Below, one piece after another: positions 8,870-17,959 of a stretch of DNA of 64,000 nt. Each line of letters opens with the position of its first letter. Within the stretch, counting starts at the first letter, position 1. The stretch is from Chitinophaga costaii (lineage in GTDB: Bacteria > Bacteroidota > Bacteroidia > Chitinophagales > Chitinophagaceae), in assembly GCF_900094705.1 (NCBI RefSeq), contig NZ_FMAR01000014.1, positions 62,001-126,000 on the forward strand, in the 5' to 3' direction. The position numbers and the translations under genes are program-made. The notes under the pieces are model-generated. The model was given only the letters and a program-made list of their open reading frames with translations. It was not told the DNA's origin and did no database searches.

Positions 8870-10810
8870 CTATTCGGCGGCAATACGGCTATTTACTTCT
8901 TCCTGGATTAAATGGATAAACTGTTCCAAAGGCATAGCGCCAATATCGCCTTTAGACTGGCGGCGCACCGCTACAACATTGTCTGCGGCTTCTTTCTCAC
9001 CGAGCACCAGCATGTAGGGTATTTTCGCCAATTCTGTATCGCGGATCTTTTTACCGATCTTTTCATTGCGGTCGTCGATCTCGAAACGAATTTCCGATTT
9101 TTTTAATAATTCTGCCACTTTTTCTGCATATGCCTGGCTCTTGTCAGAAATCGGCAGCATTTTTACCTGCACCGGCGCCAGCCACAATGGGAACTTACCG
9201 GCTACGTGTTCAATGAGTACAGCAATGAAACGCTCCAGCGATCCAAATGGTGCGCGGTGCAGCATGACCGGACGGTGTTTCTGATTGTCTGCGCCGATAT
9301 ACTCCAGTTCAAAGCGTTCCGGCAGGTTATAATCTACCTGAATAGTTCCTAACTGCCACTTCCGGCCCAGGGCGTCCTTCACCATGAAGTCTAGCTTAGG
9401 ACCGTAAAAGGCGGCTTCGTCATATTCCACCACAGTGTTCAGCCCCTTTTCGGCAGCAGATTCAATGATGGCCTGTTCTGCCAGGTCCCAGTTTGCATCC
9501 GTGCCAATATACTTGGAGCGATCTGTCTGGTGGCGCAGAGATATCTGGGCGGTGTAATCCGTAAAATTGAGGCTTTTGAAAACATAAAGTACCAGGTCTA
9601 TCACTTTCATAAACTCTTCCTTCACCTGGTCTGGGCGGCAAAAAAGGTGGGCATCATCCTGGGTAAAGCCTCGCACGCGGGTAAGGCCATGCAGCTCTCC
9701 ATGTTGCTCATAGCGGTACACAGTACCAAATTCTGCCAGGCGTACTGGCAAGTCTTTATACGACTTGGGCGATGCTTTGTATATCTCGCAGTGATGCGGG
9801 CAGTTCATGGGTTTCAGCAGGAACTCCTCGCCTTCTTCCGGCGTGTGAATGGGCTGAAAACTGTCTTTGCCATATTTCTCATAGTGACCGGAGGTAACAT
9901 AGAGTTGCTTACTGCCAATGTGGGGCGTTACCACGGGTAGATAGCCGCTATCCATTTGTGCTTTTTGCAAAAATGCTTGCAGTCGTTCCCGCAGCATAGC
10001 GCCTTTGGGTAGCCACAACGGCAGGCCCAATCCTACTTTTTCGGAGAAGGTGAATAACTCCAATTCTTTGCCCAGCTTGCGATGGTCGCGCTTCTTAGCC
10101 TCTTCCAGCAGGTAAAGGTATTCTTCCAGTTCTTTGGCATTGGGAAAGGTAACACCATAGATACGGGTGAGCATTTTGTTTTTCTCATCCCCTCTCCAAT
10201 AAGCGCCGGCTATGCTGGTAAGCTTAATGGCCTTAATGAAACTGGTGTTGGGAATGTGTGGGCCACGGCACAGGTCTGTAAACTGACCCTGGGTATAAAA
10301 AGTAATTTTGCCGTCTTCCAGGTTTTGGAGCAGGTCTATTTTGTAGGGATCTTCTTTAGCATTAAAATAGGCCAGGGCTTCGGCCTTGGGTACATCGCGG
10401 CGCTGGTACACACTGGCTTTTTTAGCCAATTCTGCCATCTTCACTTCTACCTTGCGGAGATCTTCCTCGGTGATCTGGCGATCGCCCAGGTCTATATCGT
10501 AATAGAAACCTTTTTCTATAGCGGGTCCTATACCGAATTTGGTACCGGGGAATATGGCTTCCAGCGCTTCAGCCAGCAAGTGGGCAGAAGAATGCCAAAA
10601 TGTAGATTTACCTTCCAGGTCGTCCCATGTCAGTAGCTGGAGCGTAGCATCGGTTTTAATGGGGCGTGTGGCATCCCACACCTCGCCATTGATTTTTGCG
10701 GCCAGTACCTTACGCGCCAGTCCTTCACTTATAGACTTGGCAATGTCCAATGCAGAAACGCCCGCTTCATAGGGACGTACTGCTCCATCCGGAAAAGTAA
10801 TGTTAATCAT
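8870..10810 (-). CDS. thrS: Threonyl-tRNA synthetase
   Basis: 646 residues from the chosen start, full length for class II ThrRS. Domains in order: TGS (1-60), editing domain with [12 protein letters not shown] and the Cys-His zinc-type site (DLCRGPHIP), catalytic core with motif 2 ([21 protein letters not shown]), the zinc-binding [10 protein letters not shown], and motif 3 ([11 protein letters not shown]), then the anticodon-binding domain. It charges tRNA-Thr and edits Ser-tRNA-Thr. The open frame begins at 10840, but MINITFPDG at 10810 is the standard N-terminus of the family. First gene of thrS-infC. Confidence 0.97.
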   Translation of the reverse strand: MINITFPDGAVRPYEAGVSALDIAKSISEGLARKVLAAKINGEVWDATRPIKTDATLQLLTWDDLEGKSTFWHSSAHLLAEALEAIFPGTKFGIGPAIEKGFYYDIDLGDRQITEEDLRKVEVKMAELAKKASVYQRRDVPKAEALAYFNAKEDPYKIDLLQNLEDGKITFYTQGQFTDLCRGPHIPNTSFIKAIKLTSIAGAYWRGDEKNKMLTRIYGVTFPNAKELEEYLYLLEEAKKRDHRKLGKELELFTFSEKVGLGLPLWLPKGAMLRERLQAFLQKAQMDSGYLPVVTPHIGSKQLYVTSGHYEKYGKDSFQPIHTPEEGEEFLLKPMNCPHHCEIYKASPKSYKDLPVRLAEFGTVYRYEQHGELHGLTRVRGFTQDDAHLFCRPDQVKEEFMKVIDLVLYVFKSLNFTDYTAQISLRHQTDRSKYIGTDANWDLAEQAIIESAAEKGLNTVVEYDEAAFYGPKLDFMVKDALGRKWQLGTIQVDYNLPERFELEYIGADNQKHRPVMLHRAPFGSLERFIAVLIEHVAGKFPLWLAPVQVKMLPISDKSQAYAEKVAELLKKSEIRFEIDDRNEKIGKKIRDTELAKIPYMLVLGEKEAADNVVAVRRQSKGDIGAMPLEQFIHLIQEEVNSRIAAE

Positions 10811-10960
10811 ATTTTTTTGATAGCCATGGGTCTTTGCCACCCATGATCGATGATAATGAAATGCTCGCGAAGTTAGTGAAAAATTACCGCCATCGCGTTG
10901 CAGTTGAGCATTTAAAATTTATCTATACATTTACCGCCGTACATAAGATGTGTTCTCGAT

Positions 10961-12130
10961 ATGGATTCCAGACCCGGTAGTTTTAAAGTTTATTTTGTTC
11001 CTTACCTAACGGCAGCCATCCTTTTCATAGGCGGTTATTTTTGGGGGTTTCACTACTTAAGCCAGCAGCCTGGCTTTCCGGCCTCTTCCGAAACGATAAG
11101 GATATGGGCGCCCATTGTGCTGGTGTTCATCCCTACCCTGCTGCTGCGGCCCCTGGCTTTGCGCCTGGTGCATAAGGAAAGCCAGGCACCACTTACCTTT
11201 AATTTGCTTTTTTCCAGCGCGCTGGGTATGGCCCTGCCGCCGTTGTTATGGGGTATGGGTTATGATCTGCTGTATGTGGTGCTAGCTTTTGTGCTGGGCA
11301 TGGTAGGCGTGGTATACCTGCTCCGGCAGGCAGCGGTGAAAGTGCCCGCCCGTACACAGGTACCGATCAGCCACAACAGCCCTTACCATGACGCGGTACC
11401 GGTGCATGATGATGGTCATGCGTACTCCCATGGTACTAACGGGCATAGTACACCGCCGCCCCGTTTCCAGCCAAGACGGCGCGCGCAAAATATACTTTAT
11501 AACTTCGTTCCCCGCCAGGGTTATTTCGTAACGCCCATCCTCATTGATATAAATGTGGTGGTATTTCTACTAATGTCGTGGCAGGCCCGCAGTATCTTTA
11601 GTTACCCAATGGAAATGCTGCTGCAATGGGGAGCCGATAATGGTCCTTTGGTAGTGGCCGGGCAATACTGGCGCGTACTTACCAGCACTTTTCTGCATGG
11701 CGGGGGCCTCATTCACATTTTCTCCAACATGTACGCACTCATGTTTGCTGGTATTGTACTGGAACCTGTACTGGGCATTCGCAGGTACACTTTTATGTAC
11801 CTGATGGCCGGCATCGTGGCCAGCATTACCAGCATCGTAGTACATTGGAACGTAGTGGGTACTGGCGCATCGGGGGCGGTGTTTGGCATGTACGGTGGGC
11901 TTATTGCACTGATGGTGGGTAAGATCCCCTCTCCCCACCTGGATCGTATTGCCATGGGCAGCATGGTGTTTTTTGTGGCCTATAACCTGGCCTTTGGTAT
12001 GATTCCCGGCATTGACAATGCAGCGCATATTGGAGGTCTGGTAACCGGCTTCCTGATTGGTTTACTGTATTTGCCGGGGCTTCGCAAGCAAGACAGGTTA
12101 CAACGGCAACGCATATACGGTGCTGATTAA
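10961..12130 (+). CDS. Rhomboid-family intramembrane serine protease
   Basis: 389 residues. The C-terminal half is a rhomboid fold: the WRVLTSTFLHGG loop, the nucleophile Ser304 in GTGASGAVFG, and the base His356 in NAAHIGG. It cleaves membrane proteins within the bilayer; the substrate is unknown. The N-terminal half (1-125) holds about four further hydrophobic segments, not part of the core. A cytoplasmic or periplasmic linker at 137-162 is rich in histidine (eight in 26 residues). Flanked by divergent thrS and convergent TonB receptor, so probably transcribed alone. No clear terminator was found in the 67-base gap after it. Confidence 0.93.
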   Translation: MDSRPGSFKVYFVPYLTAAILFIGGYFWGFHYLSQQPGFPASSETIRIWAPIVLVFIPTLLLRPLALRLVHKESQAPLTFNLLFSSALGMALPPLLWGMGYDLLYVVLAFVLGMVGVVYLLRQAAVKVPARTQVPISHNSPYHDAVPVHDDGHAYSHGTNGHSTPPPRFQPRRRAQNILYNFVPRQGYFVTPILIDINVVVFLLMSWQARSIFSYPMEMLLQWGADNGPLVVAGQYWRVLTSTFLHGGGLIHIFSNMYALMFAGIVLEPVLGIRRYTFMYLMAGIVASITSIVVHWNVVGTGASGAVFGMYGGLIALMVGKIPSPHLDRIAMGSMVFFVAYNLAFGMIPGIDNAAHIGGLVTGFLIGLLYLPGLRKQDRLQRQRIYGAD

Positions 12131-12197
12131 GCATAATTTAATTGAAAGGCCAGCCGTTGTTGAAACGATAGCTCACTTTACATCTCATGCCCCCTCC

Positions 12198-14561
12198 TTA
12201 AAATTTAAAGTTCCAGGTCACCGAAGGAATGATGGGAAACAGGGATACCTGTTTGGCGGTCACCTTCAGATTGTCTGTCTGGGGGCTTCCCGACTGATCG
12301 AAATACAGGAAATAAGGATTTTGCCGGCTGTAGGCATTGTAAATAGAAAACGCCCAACTGCCCTGTACGCGCCGGTTAGGGTGCTTGCGAGGTTTATAAA
12401 TGGCGGAAAGGTCTAGCCGGTGGTAGGCTGGCAGGCGGTAGGCGTTGATAGCACCCGTTTGCTGAACGAGTGTGTTTTCGATGAAGAAAAAATGCTCGGG
12501 CAAAGTGGTGGTATTGCCTGTGGCAAAAATAAACACCCCTGAAAAACTCCAATGCTCATTGAGTTCGTACATGCCCACTACACTCAGGTCGTGGCGGCGA
12601 TCGTATTTGGCAGGAAATTTTTTGGCATCGTTCAGATCAGGAAATAGACGCCAGGTCCAGGCAAGAGTATACCCTATCCAGCCTGTGAGGCGGCCCTTTA
12701 TCTTGTGAATAAAAAACTCTGATCCGTAAGACCACCCTTTGCCAAATACAAAATCCTGCTCCGGGTCATCGATCGTGGGTGTGTAACCCTGCCGGTATTC
12801 TACCTGGTTTTGCATGTATTTATAATAGGTTTCCACGGAGGTTTCCCAGGTGTTATCGTCAAAGTTCAGGAAATATCCCAGCGCATACTGGTCGGCCACC
12901 TGCGGCTTCACATGCCACGTACTGGGTACCCAAATGTCGGTAGGCAGCGTGGTACCGGAATTGCTGACCAGGTGTATGTATTGGTTATTGCGGTTGTAGG
13001 CGAGCTTAATGGAATTGCGGTTGTTCCAAGCGAAACGCAGGGTGAGCCTAGGTTCCAGCCCACCGTAATATTTTACAAACTGGCCGTTGTTGTAGGTAAT
13101 ACTGTCTGTTTTTGCACCTATGCTGTTTTCGATATAATACTTATAGGGTCCTACTTGTTGAAAGCCACTATAACGTAGTCCTACATTTAGTTGGAGGCTG
13201 TTGGATATTTCCCAGTCGTCCAGCACATAAAGGGCTACCTCGTGGGCATTTTTCTTGAAAGGATTATCGGGATTAAACACCGTGGAGTCCTGGCCGCCGG
13301 TCACGGAAGAAGGAATGAAGGTGTGATAAATATAATTGCCGCCAAACTTCAGGTGATGTTTAAAACTGGCGAAGTAATCGAAATCCATCTTGCCGTTTAC
13401 ATCCCGGATGGCAGAGTTCAGGCGGGCTTTATAAGAGTTTTCTGAAGCGCCGAAACTAAAGGAATAATCATTGTACAAAAACGACGTATTGCTAAACAGG
13501 CGTTGACTGTACACGTGGTTCCAGCGTAGCGTAGCCGTGGTATTGCCCCAGGGAATGTGTACGTTAAAATTTCGTTGCCCATTCACGAAATTAAATACGT
13601 CCCGGCCCAGGTAAGCACTGAGGTATAGCCGGTTTTTATCTGAAAAGGTATAATTGGCCTTCGCGTTCAGGTCATAAAAATAATAACCGGAGCCATAGAA
13701 GGAACTGCTTTTAGCGACAAAAGGCTTCACCAGCAAATCGATGTAAGTACGGCGGCCCGATACCATGAAGGAGGCTTTGTTTTTTTTAATTGGTCCTTGC
13801 AGGGAAAGCCGGGAGGCGATGAAGCCAATGCCACCTTCCCCCTGGAACTGCTTATTATTGCCGTCTTTCATGGTAATATCTACTACGGAAGAAAGCCGCC
13901 CGCCATAGTTAGCAGGCATACCACCCTTGATAAGCGTGGTGCTTTTGATGGCGTCTGCATTGAACACGGAAAAGAAGCCGAAAAGGTGGCCGGTGTTATA
14001 AACCGGGGCTTCGTCCAGCAGGATAAGGTTTTGATCGGATCCACCACCGCGCACGTAAAAACCAGCGTTCCCTTCGCCGGCAGATTGTATGCCGGGCATC
14101 AGTTGTAAAGACTTCAGGATATCCACTTCCCCCATCAATGCAGGTAGTTTTTGGGCCTGGGCAGTGGTAAGCTCTACCCGGCCCATGTCGGTATTTTTTA
14201 CATTTTCATCCTTGCGTTTGCTGGTTACCACCACTTCACGTGCCTGGTATTGTGCAGGCCACAATGTTGCGCTCAGCTGTAGGTTGCGGTCTACATGCAG
14301 GAAATGTTCCTGCGTTTGATAACCGAGATAGGAAAATACCAGCGTGTAATCGCCGGGTGCTACTTGCAGGGCGTAAAAGCCGTAGTGATTGCTTTGTACG
14401 CCCTTCGATGTGTTTTTCAGTGCAACCGTGGCACCGATGAGGGTTTCTCCATTAGTGCTATCGCGCAGGTAGCCACTAATGGTATAAGTCTGGGCCATAA
14501 CGCCCATCCAGCCCAGTAGGCCACCCATTAAGCAAGCCAGCAGTTTAGGAAGATAGGCCAT
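12198..14561 (-). CDS. TonB-dependent outer membrane receptor with regulatory-like N-domain
   Basis: 787 residues from the chosen start, which gives a clean signal peptide ending MGVMAQ. Residues about 25-105 are a carboxypeptidase-regulatory-like beta-sandwich (GETLIGATVAL, YGFYALQVAPGDYTL). The plug follows (LKSLQLMPGIQS, FYVRGGGSDQNLILLDEAPVYN), then a 22-strand-type barrel ending in aromatic Phe (VTWNFKF). It imports an unknown ligand using TonB energy. The open frame continues upstream to 14681 into the preceding gene; the ATG at 14561 lies 11 bases after that gene's stop, so the two form an operon. There is no SusD partner, so it is not a glycan PUL pair. Confidence 0.9.
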   Translation of the reverse strand: MAYLPKLLACLMGGLLGWMGVMAQTYTISGYLRDSTNGETLIGATVALKNTSKGVQSNHYGFYALQVAPGDYTLVFSYLGYQTQEHFLHVDRNLQLSATLWPAQYQAREVVVTSKRKDENVKNTDMGRVELTTAQAQKLPALMGEVDILKSLQLMPGIQSAGEGNAGFYVRGGGSDQNLILLDEAPVYNTGHLFGFFSVFNADAIKSTTLIKGGMPANYGGRLSSVVDITMKDGNNKQFQGEGGIGFIASRLSLQGPIKKNKASFMVSGRRTYIDLLVKPFVAKSSSFYGSGYYFYDLNAKANYTFSDKNRLYLSAYLGRDVFNFVNGQRNFNVHIPWGNTTATLRWNHVYSQRLFSNTSFLYNDYSFSFGASENSYKARLNSAIRDVNGKMDFDYFASFKHHLKFGGNYIYHTFIPSSVTGGQDSTVFNPDNPFKKNAHEVALYVLDDWEISNSLQLNVGLRYSGFQQVGPYKYYIENSIGAKTDSITYNNGQFVKYYGGLEPRLTLRFAWNNRNSIKLAYNRNNQYIHLVSNSGTTLPTDIWVPSTWHVKPQVADQYALGYFLNFDDNTWETSVETYYKYMQNQVEYRQGYTPTIDDPEQDFVFGKGWSYGSEFFIHKIKGRLTGWIGYTLAWTWRLFPDLNDAKKFPAKYDRRHDLSVVGMYELNEHWSFSGVFIFATGNTTTLPEHFFFIENTLVQQTGAINAYRLPAYHRLDLSAIYKPRKHPNRRVQGSWAFSIYNAYSRQNPYFLYFDQSGSPQTDNLKVTAKQVSLFPIIPSVTWNFKF

Positions 14562-14572
14562 GGTAAATATTA

Positions 14573-15163
14573 TTACCGGGCAGACACTGAATGAAAATGC
14601 AGTGTATCCGTAATGATAGTGCCCGTTGATCGTTTGCCAGTATACGGGTTTTCCGTACCGGAAGACGTTTCGCTTAACCAATAAGCGCCCGTCTTATTGG
14701 CCGTTCCACTGTCGCTTATCCGGTAAAGAGTACTGCCTTTCCACCCGGTGAGCTGCACCAAATCTAAACACATATCAGAAACCATGAAAAAAGCGTCCCG
14801 TTTGTCTGCCAGGGTAGACTCCCCTGCCAGCCCATCTAGTTCTGCGCTAATACTGCCCGTGGAGCCTTCCACGCGTTTCAGCGAATCGCTGTTCATCGCC
14901 AGTGTTTTCAGCGGCAGGCTGTCCAGCTTTTGCTGCATGCGCCGGGCGGCTGCATTAGCGGCAGCGGTATCTTCCCGGGCCAGGGCGTTGCGCAATTGGT
15001 CATAAGCTACCAGCACCTCTTGCAGCGAATCATAAAAAACGGCTGCAAAAGGGGCTTTATAAAGATTACGCTCCTGCGTGGCCGCCGTGGGCTGAGGATG
15101 TTGGCAAGACAGGACCAGCATTGTAGCCAATAACATGCCAGTAGCAAGCGGGCGTAGGATCAT
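14573..15163 (-). CDS. DUF3347-like lipoprotein lacking the usual cysteines
   Basis: 196 residues. The N-terminal signal ends in a lipobox (MLVLSCQHP), so it is a lipoprotein. The rest matches the DUF3347 pattern by eye: a helical Ala/Asp-rich region (AYDQLRNALAREDTAAANAA), DKRDAFFMVSDM, and GAYWLSETSSGTENPYTGK. Family members usually carry CPM before the GAYWLS box and CG after the NPY box; here these are ISD and STG, so the presumed copper ligands are absent. It precedes the TonB receptor in a two-gene operon and may serve it at the outer or inner membrane (inference). Its own role is unknown. Confidence 0.7.
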   Translation of the reverse strand: MILRPLATGMLLATMLVLSCQHPQPTAATQERNLYKAPFAAVFYDSLQEVLVAYDQLRNALAREDTAAANAAARRMQQKLDSLPLKTLAMNSDSLKRVEGSTGSISAELDGLAGESTLADKRDAFFMVSDMCLDLVQLTGWKGSTLYRISDSGTANKTGAYWLSETSSGTENPYTGKRSTGTIITDTLHFHSVSAR

Positions 15164-15179
15164 AGGATTACCATTTTAA

Positions 15180-15214
15180 CAAATATAATACCTCGGCACT
15201 ATTTCGTACCTTTG
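15180..15214. promoter_or_regulatory. Divergent -7 elements for the lipoprotein/TonB operon and the ABC-F gene
   Basis: On the plus strand TACCTTTG (15207-15214) lies 23 bases before the ABC-F ATG and is a textbook Bacteroidota -7 element. On the minus strand TATATTTG (15187-15180) lies 17 bases before the lipoprotein ATG. Clear TTTG -33 elements were not found for either. The two promoters overlap, so they may compete. Confidence 0.55.
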
Positions 15215-15236
15215 CACGCATTATTTGAATTTATTT

Positions 15237-17156
15237 ATGCTGATTGCATTACAAGACATTACGTTTGAATTTGGGGCACGGGTAATATTGGAAAATTCTT
15301 CCTGGCATATTAACTCCGGCGACCGTGTAGGACTCATTGGCCTTAATGGTACTGGTAAGTCTACCCTGCTGCGTATCATCAATGGAGAATATTCCGTATC
15401 TAAAGGGTCCGTGAATAAGATTAAAGGTCTTACCATTGGGTTCTTTAACCAGGACTTGCTGAGTTTCGAGACAGATGAATCTATCCTAAAGGTAGGTATG
15501 ACTGCCTTTGCAGCCGCCGTAAAACTGGAAAAAGAACTGGAAGCGCTGACCAAACGCCTGGAAACAGACGAAAGCGAGGCCCTGCTGCTGGAATACAGTG
15601 AAAAATTACACGAGTTCGATACCATGGGTGGCTATACCATGGAGCATAAAACCGCCCAGGTGCTGGAAGGCCTTGGCTTCAGCACCAACGACCTGTCGCG
15701 CCCCTACAGCGAGTTTTCGGGTGGCTGGCGTATGCGCGTGCTGCTGGCCCGCCTCATCCTGCAACAGCCAGACGTGCTGATGCTTGATGAACCCACGAAC
15801 CACCTGGATCTTCCCTCCATTGAATGGCTGGAAAAATACCTGGTGGGTTACAACGGCGCGGTGATCATCGTTTCGCACGACCGTTACTTTTTGGACCGGA
15901 TGGTAAATAAGATTACCGAAGTATACCAGCAGGAACTTCACCACTACAGCGGCTCCTATGAAGATTATGAAATAGAAAAAGCCCTGCGGGTGGAAATGCA
16001 AACCAGGGCTTTTGAAAACCAGCAGGAATACATCCGCCAGCAGGAACGTTTCATTGAACGTTTTAAGGCCAAGGCTTCCAAGGCCGCACAGGCACAGAGC
16101 GCTATGAAGCGCCTGGACAGACTGGAACGCGTGGAGCAAGCCGATGGCGGCCCCTCCAAGATCCGCATTAACTTTAACGTAGATCGCCAGCCGGGAAAGA
16201 TCCTTTGTACACTCAAAGACATTACCAAGAAATTTGGCACCCTCACCATTTTGGAACATACCGGGGCAGAGATAAACCGCGGCGATAAAATTGCCCTGAT
16301 CGGCGCCAATGGTAAAGGTAAATCTACCTTGCTGCGCGTTATTGCCGGTACCGAACCCTTCGAGGGTGAGCGTATCCCCGGCCATAACGTAGTCACCAGC
16401 TTCTACGCCCAACACCAACTGGAATCGCTGACGCTGGATTACGAAATCATTGAAGAACTGAAAAGCTGTGGCAGTGGCCGTTCCGAACAAGAACTACGTG
16501 GGCTGCTGGGCTGTTTCCTCTTTAGTGGCGACGACGTATTTAAAAAGATCCGCATCCTTTCCGGGGGAGAAAAAGCCAGGGTAGCATTGGCCAAAACCAT
16601 CATCAGCCAGGCTAATTTCCTCATGCTGGATGAACCGACCAACCACCTGGATATGAACTCCGTACAGATGCTCATTGACGCATTGGATAAATATGAAGGC
16701 AGTTTGGTACTCGTATCGCACGACCGTTATTTTGTGGCCAATACAGCTAACAAAATTTGGGAAATCGTAGACGGTGAAATCAAGGAATTTAAAGGCAGTT
16801 ATGCCGAATGGGAAGAGTTTAAAAAACGCCAGGCCGCTGCAATGGCCCCCGGAAAGCCAGATAAAAAAGAGAAAGCCGCTCCTGTAGCCGCTCCCAAGCC
16901 GCCGGTGAGCAATGATCAGAAAAAAGAAATTTTGCAGCAACAGAAACAGTTTCAGCAACTGGAAAATCAACTAGCTACGCTGAATGCAAAAAAAGAACAA
17001 TTAGGCAATGAATTGGCCAACCCTGCCATTTACGCCGATAAGCAAAAATACAAAGAGGTAGAAGCCGCATTCAACAAAGTGAACAAAGAGCTGGAAGTAG
17101 CCAATAAGCAATATGAACAGGTATTTGAACGCCTGGTGGAACTCGGCGAAGCATGA
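15237..17156 (+). CDS. ABC-F family ATPase (ribosome-associated type)
   Basis: 639 residues from the ATG at 15237; a TTG four codons earlier is also open. Two ABC domains without membrane segments: Walker A GLNGTGKST (about 35-42) and GANGKGKST (about 355), signatures FSGGWRMRV and LSGGEKARV, Walker B VLMLDEPTNHLD and FLMLDEPTNHLD. Between them is the charged helical linker typical of ABC-F, and a C-terminal coiled coil follows an Ala/Pro/Lys-rich spacer. These proteins act on ribosomes (Uup/EttA-like translation factors) or give antibiotic protection; which one cannot be told here. A strong terminator follows. Confidence 0.93.
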   Translation: MLIALQDITFEFGARVILENSSWHINSGDRVGLIGLNGTGKSTLLRIINGEYSVSKGSVNKIKGLTIGFFNQDLLSFETDESILKVGMTAFAAAVKLEKELEALTKRLETDESEALLLEYSEKLHEFDTMGGYTMEHKTAQVLEGLGFSTNDLSRPYSEFSGGWRMRVLLARLILQQPDVLMLDEPTNHLDLPSIEWLEKYLVGYNGAVIIVSHDRYFLDRMVNKITEVYQQELHHYSGSYEDYEIEKALRVEMQTRAFENQQEYIRQQERFIERFKAKASKAAQAQSAMKRLDRLERVEQADGGPSKIRINFNVDRQPGKILCTLKDITKKFGTLTILEHTGAEINRGDKIALIGANGKGKSTLLRVIAGTEPFEGERIPGHNVVTSFYAQHQLESLTLDYEIIEELKSCGSGRSEQELRGLLGCFLFSGDDVFKKIRILSGGEKARVALAKTIISQANFLMLDEPTNHLDMNSVQMLIDALDKYEGSLVLVSHDRYFVANTANKIWEIVDGEIKEFKGSYAEWEEFKKRQAAAMAPGKPDKKEKAAPVAAPKPPVSNDQKKEILQQQKQFQQLENQLATLNAKKEQLGNELANPAIYADKQKYKEVEAAFNKVNKELEVANKQYEQVFERLVELGEA

Positions 17157-17180
17157 TAACATTATAAGGTTTAAACAATA

Positions 17181-17210
17181 GAAAGCCACCTGTGCAAGCG
17201 GGTGGCTTTC
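17181..17210 (+). terminator. Terminator after the ABC-F gene
   Basis: GAAAGCCACC (17181-17190) pairs perfectly with GGTGGCTTTC (17201-17210); the stem ends in TTTC and then TTGC. It lies 25 bases after the stop codon. Confidence 0.75.
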
Positions 17211-17272
17211 TTGCAGATAGCCGCAATTGCTAATGTTTAAGTATATTCGGTTTCGATTAATCGATCATATCC

Positions 17273-17959
17273 ATGCATAAATTACTGGTAGTTGAAGATG
17301 AAGTAAAGGTGGCCAATGCGGTGAAACAAGGCCTGGAAGAAAACGGCTTTGAAGTAGACGTGGCCTACGATGGCCGCATGGGCAAAAGCCTGGCATCGAA
17401 CAACGATTATGATTTAGTGATCCTGGATCTGAACCTGCCCCATGCCAATGGCTACGAGCTGTGTGAGGTAATCCGCCGAAAGAACAGCCGGGTACCCATC
17501 ATCATGCTTACTGCCTTGGGCGGTGTAGAGGATAAAATGCAGGCCTTTGAGCTGGGCGCAGATGATTATCTAGTAAAACCTTTTGATTTCCGGGAATTGC
17601 TGGCCCGCATCCGCGTATTCCTGAAACGGATGGGTACCGATGCCCCGCTCAATAACCAGTATAAAATTGTGATTGCCGACCTGGAAATAGACCGGGAAAA
17701 AAAAGAGGTGCGCCGTGGCGGCAACAAGATTGCCCTTACCGCCAAGGAATACCAACTCCTGGAATTTTTGGCCCTGCATAAAGGTAAGGTGATCTCTAAA
17801 CTCACCATCGCCGAAAAAGTATGGGATATTAATTTCGACACCGGCACCAATGTGATTGAAGTATACATGAATTTCCTGCGTAAAAAGATAGATAAGGATT
17901 TCGATAATAAATTGCTGCACACCAAAACCGGCATGGGTTATTATCTGGAGGAAGGATGA
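17273..17959 (+). CDS. OmpR-family response regulator
   Basis: 228 residues. The receiver domain (1-120) has the acidic pair Glu-Asp at 8-9, phospho-acceptor Asp52 (VILDLNLP), Thr80 and Lys102 (LVKPFDF). A winged-helix DNA-binding domain follows (ALTAKEYQLLEFLALHKGK, then TNVIEVYMNFLRKKI). It overlaps the histidine kinase gene by four bases (ATGA), so they are translationally coupled and form a cognate pair. Four 11-base-phased TTWAA elements just downstream of the kinase gene are a candidate binding site. Confidence 0.96.
   Translation: MHKLLVVEDEVKVANAVKQGLEENGFEVDVAYDGRMGKSLASNNDYDLVILDLNLPHANGYELCEVIRRKNSRVPIIMLTALGGVEDKMQAFELGADDYLVKPFDFRELLARIRVFLKRMGTDAPLNNQYKIVIADLEIDREKKEVRRGGNKIALTAKEYQLLEFLALHKGKVISKLTIAEKVWDINFDTGTNVIEVYMNFLRKKIDKDFDNKLLHTKTGMGYYLEEG

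Noticed and set aside
12198..14561. SusC/SusD glycan utilisation pair
   Set aside because: Neither TonB receptor (12198, 28884) is followed by a SusD gene or glycoside hydrolases.
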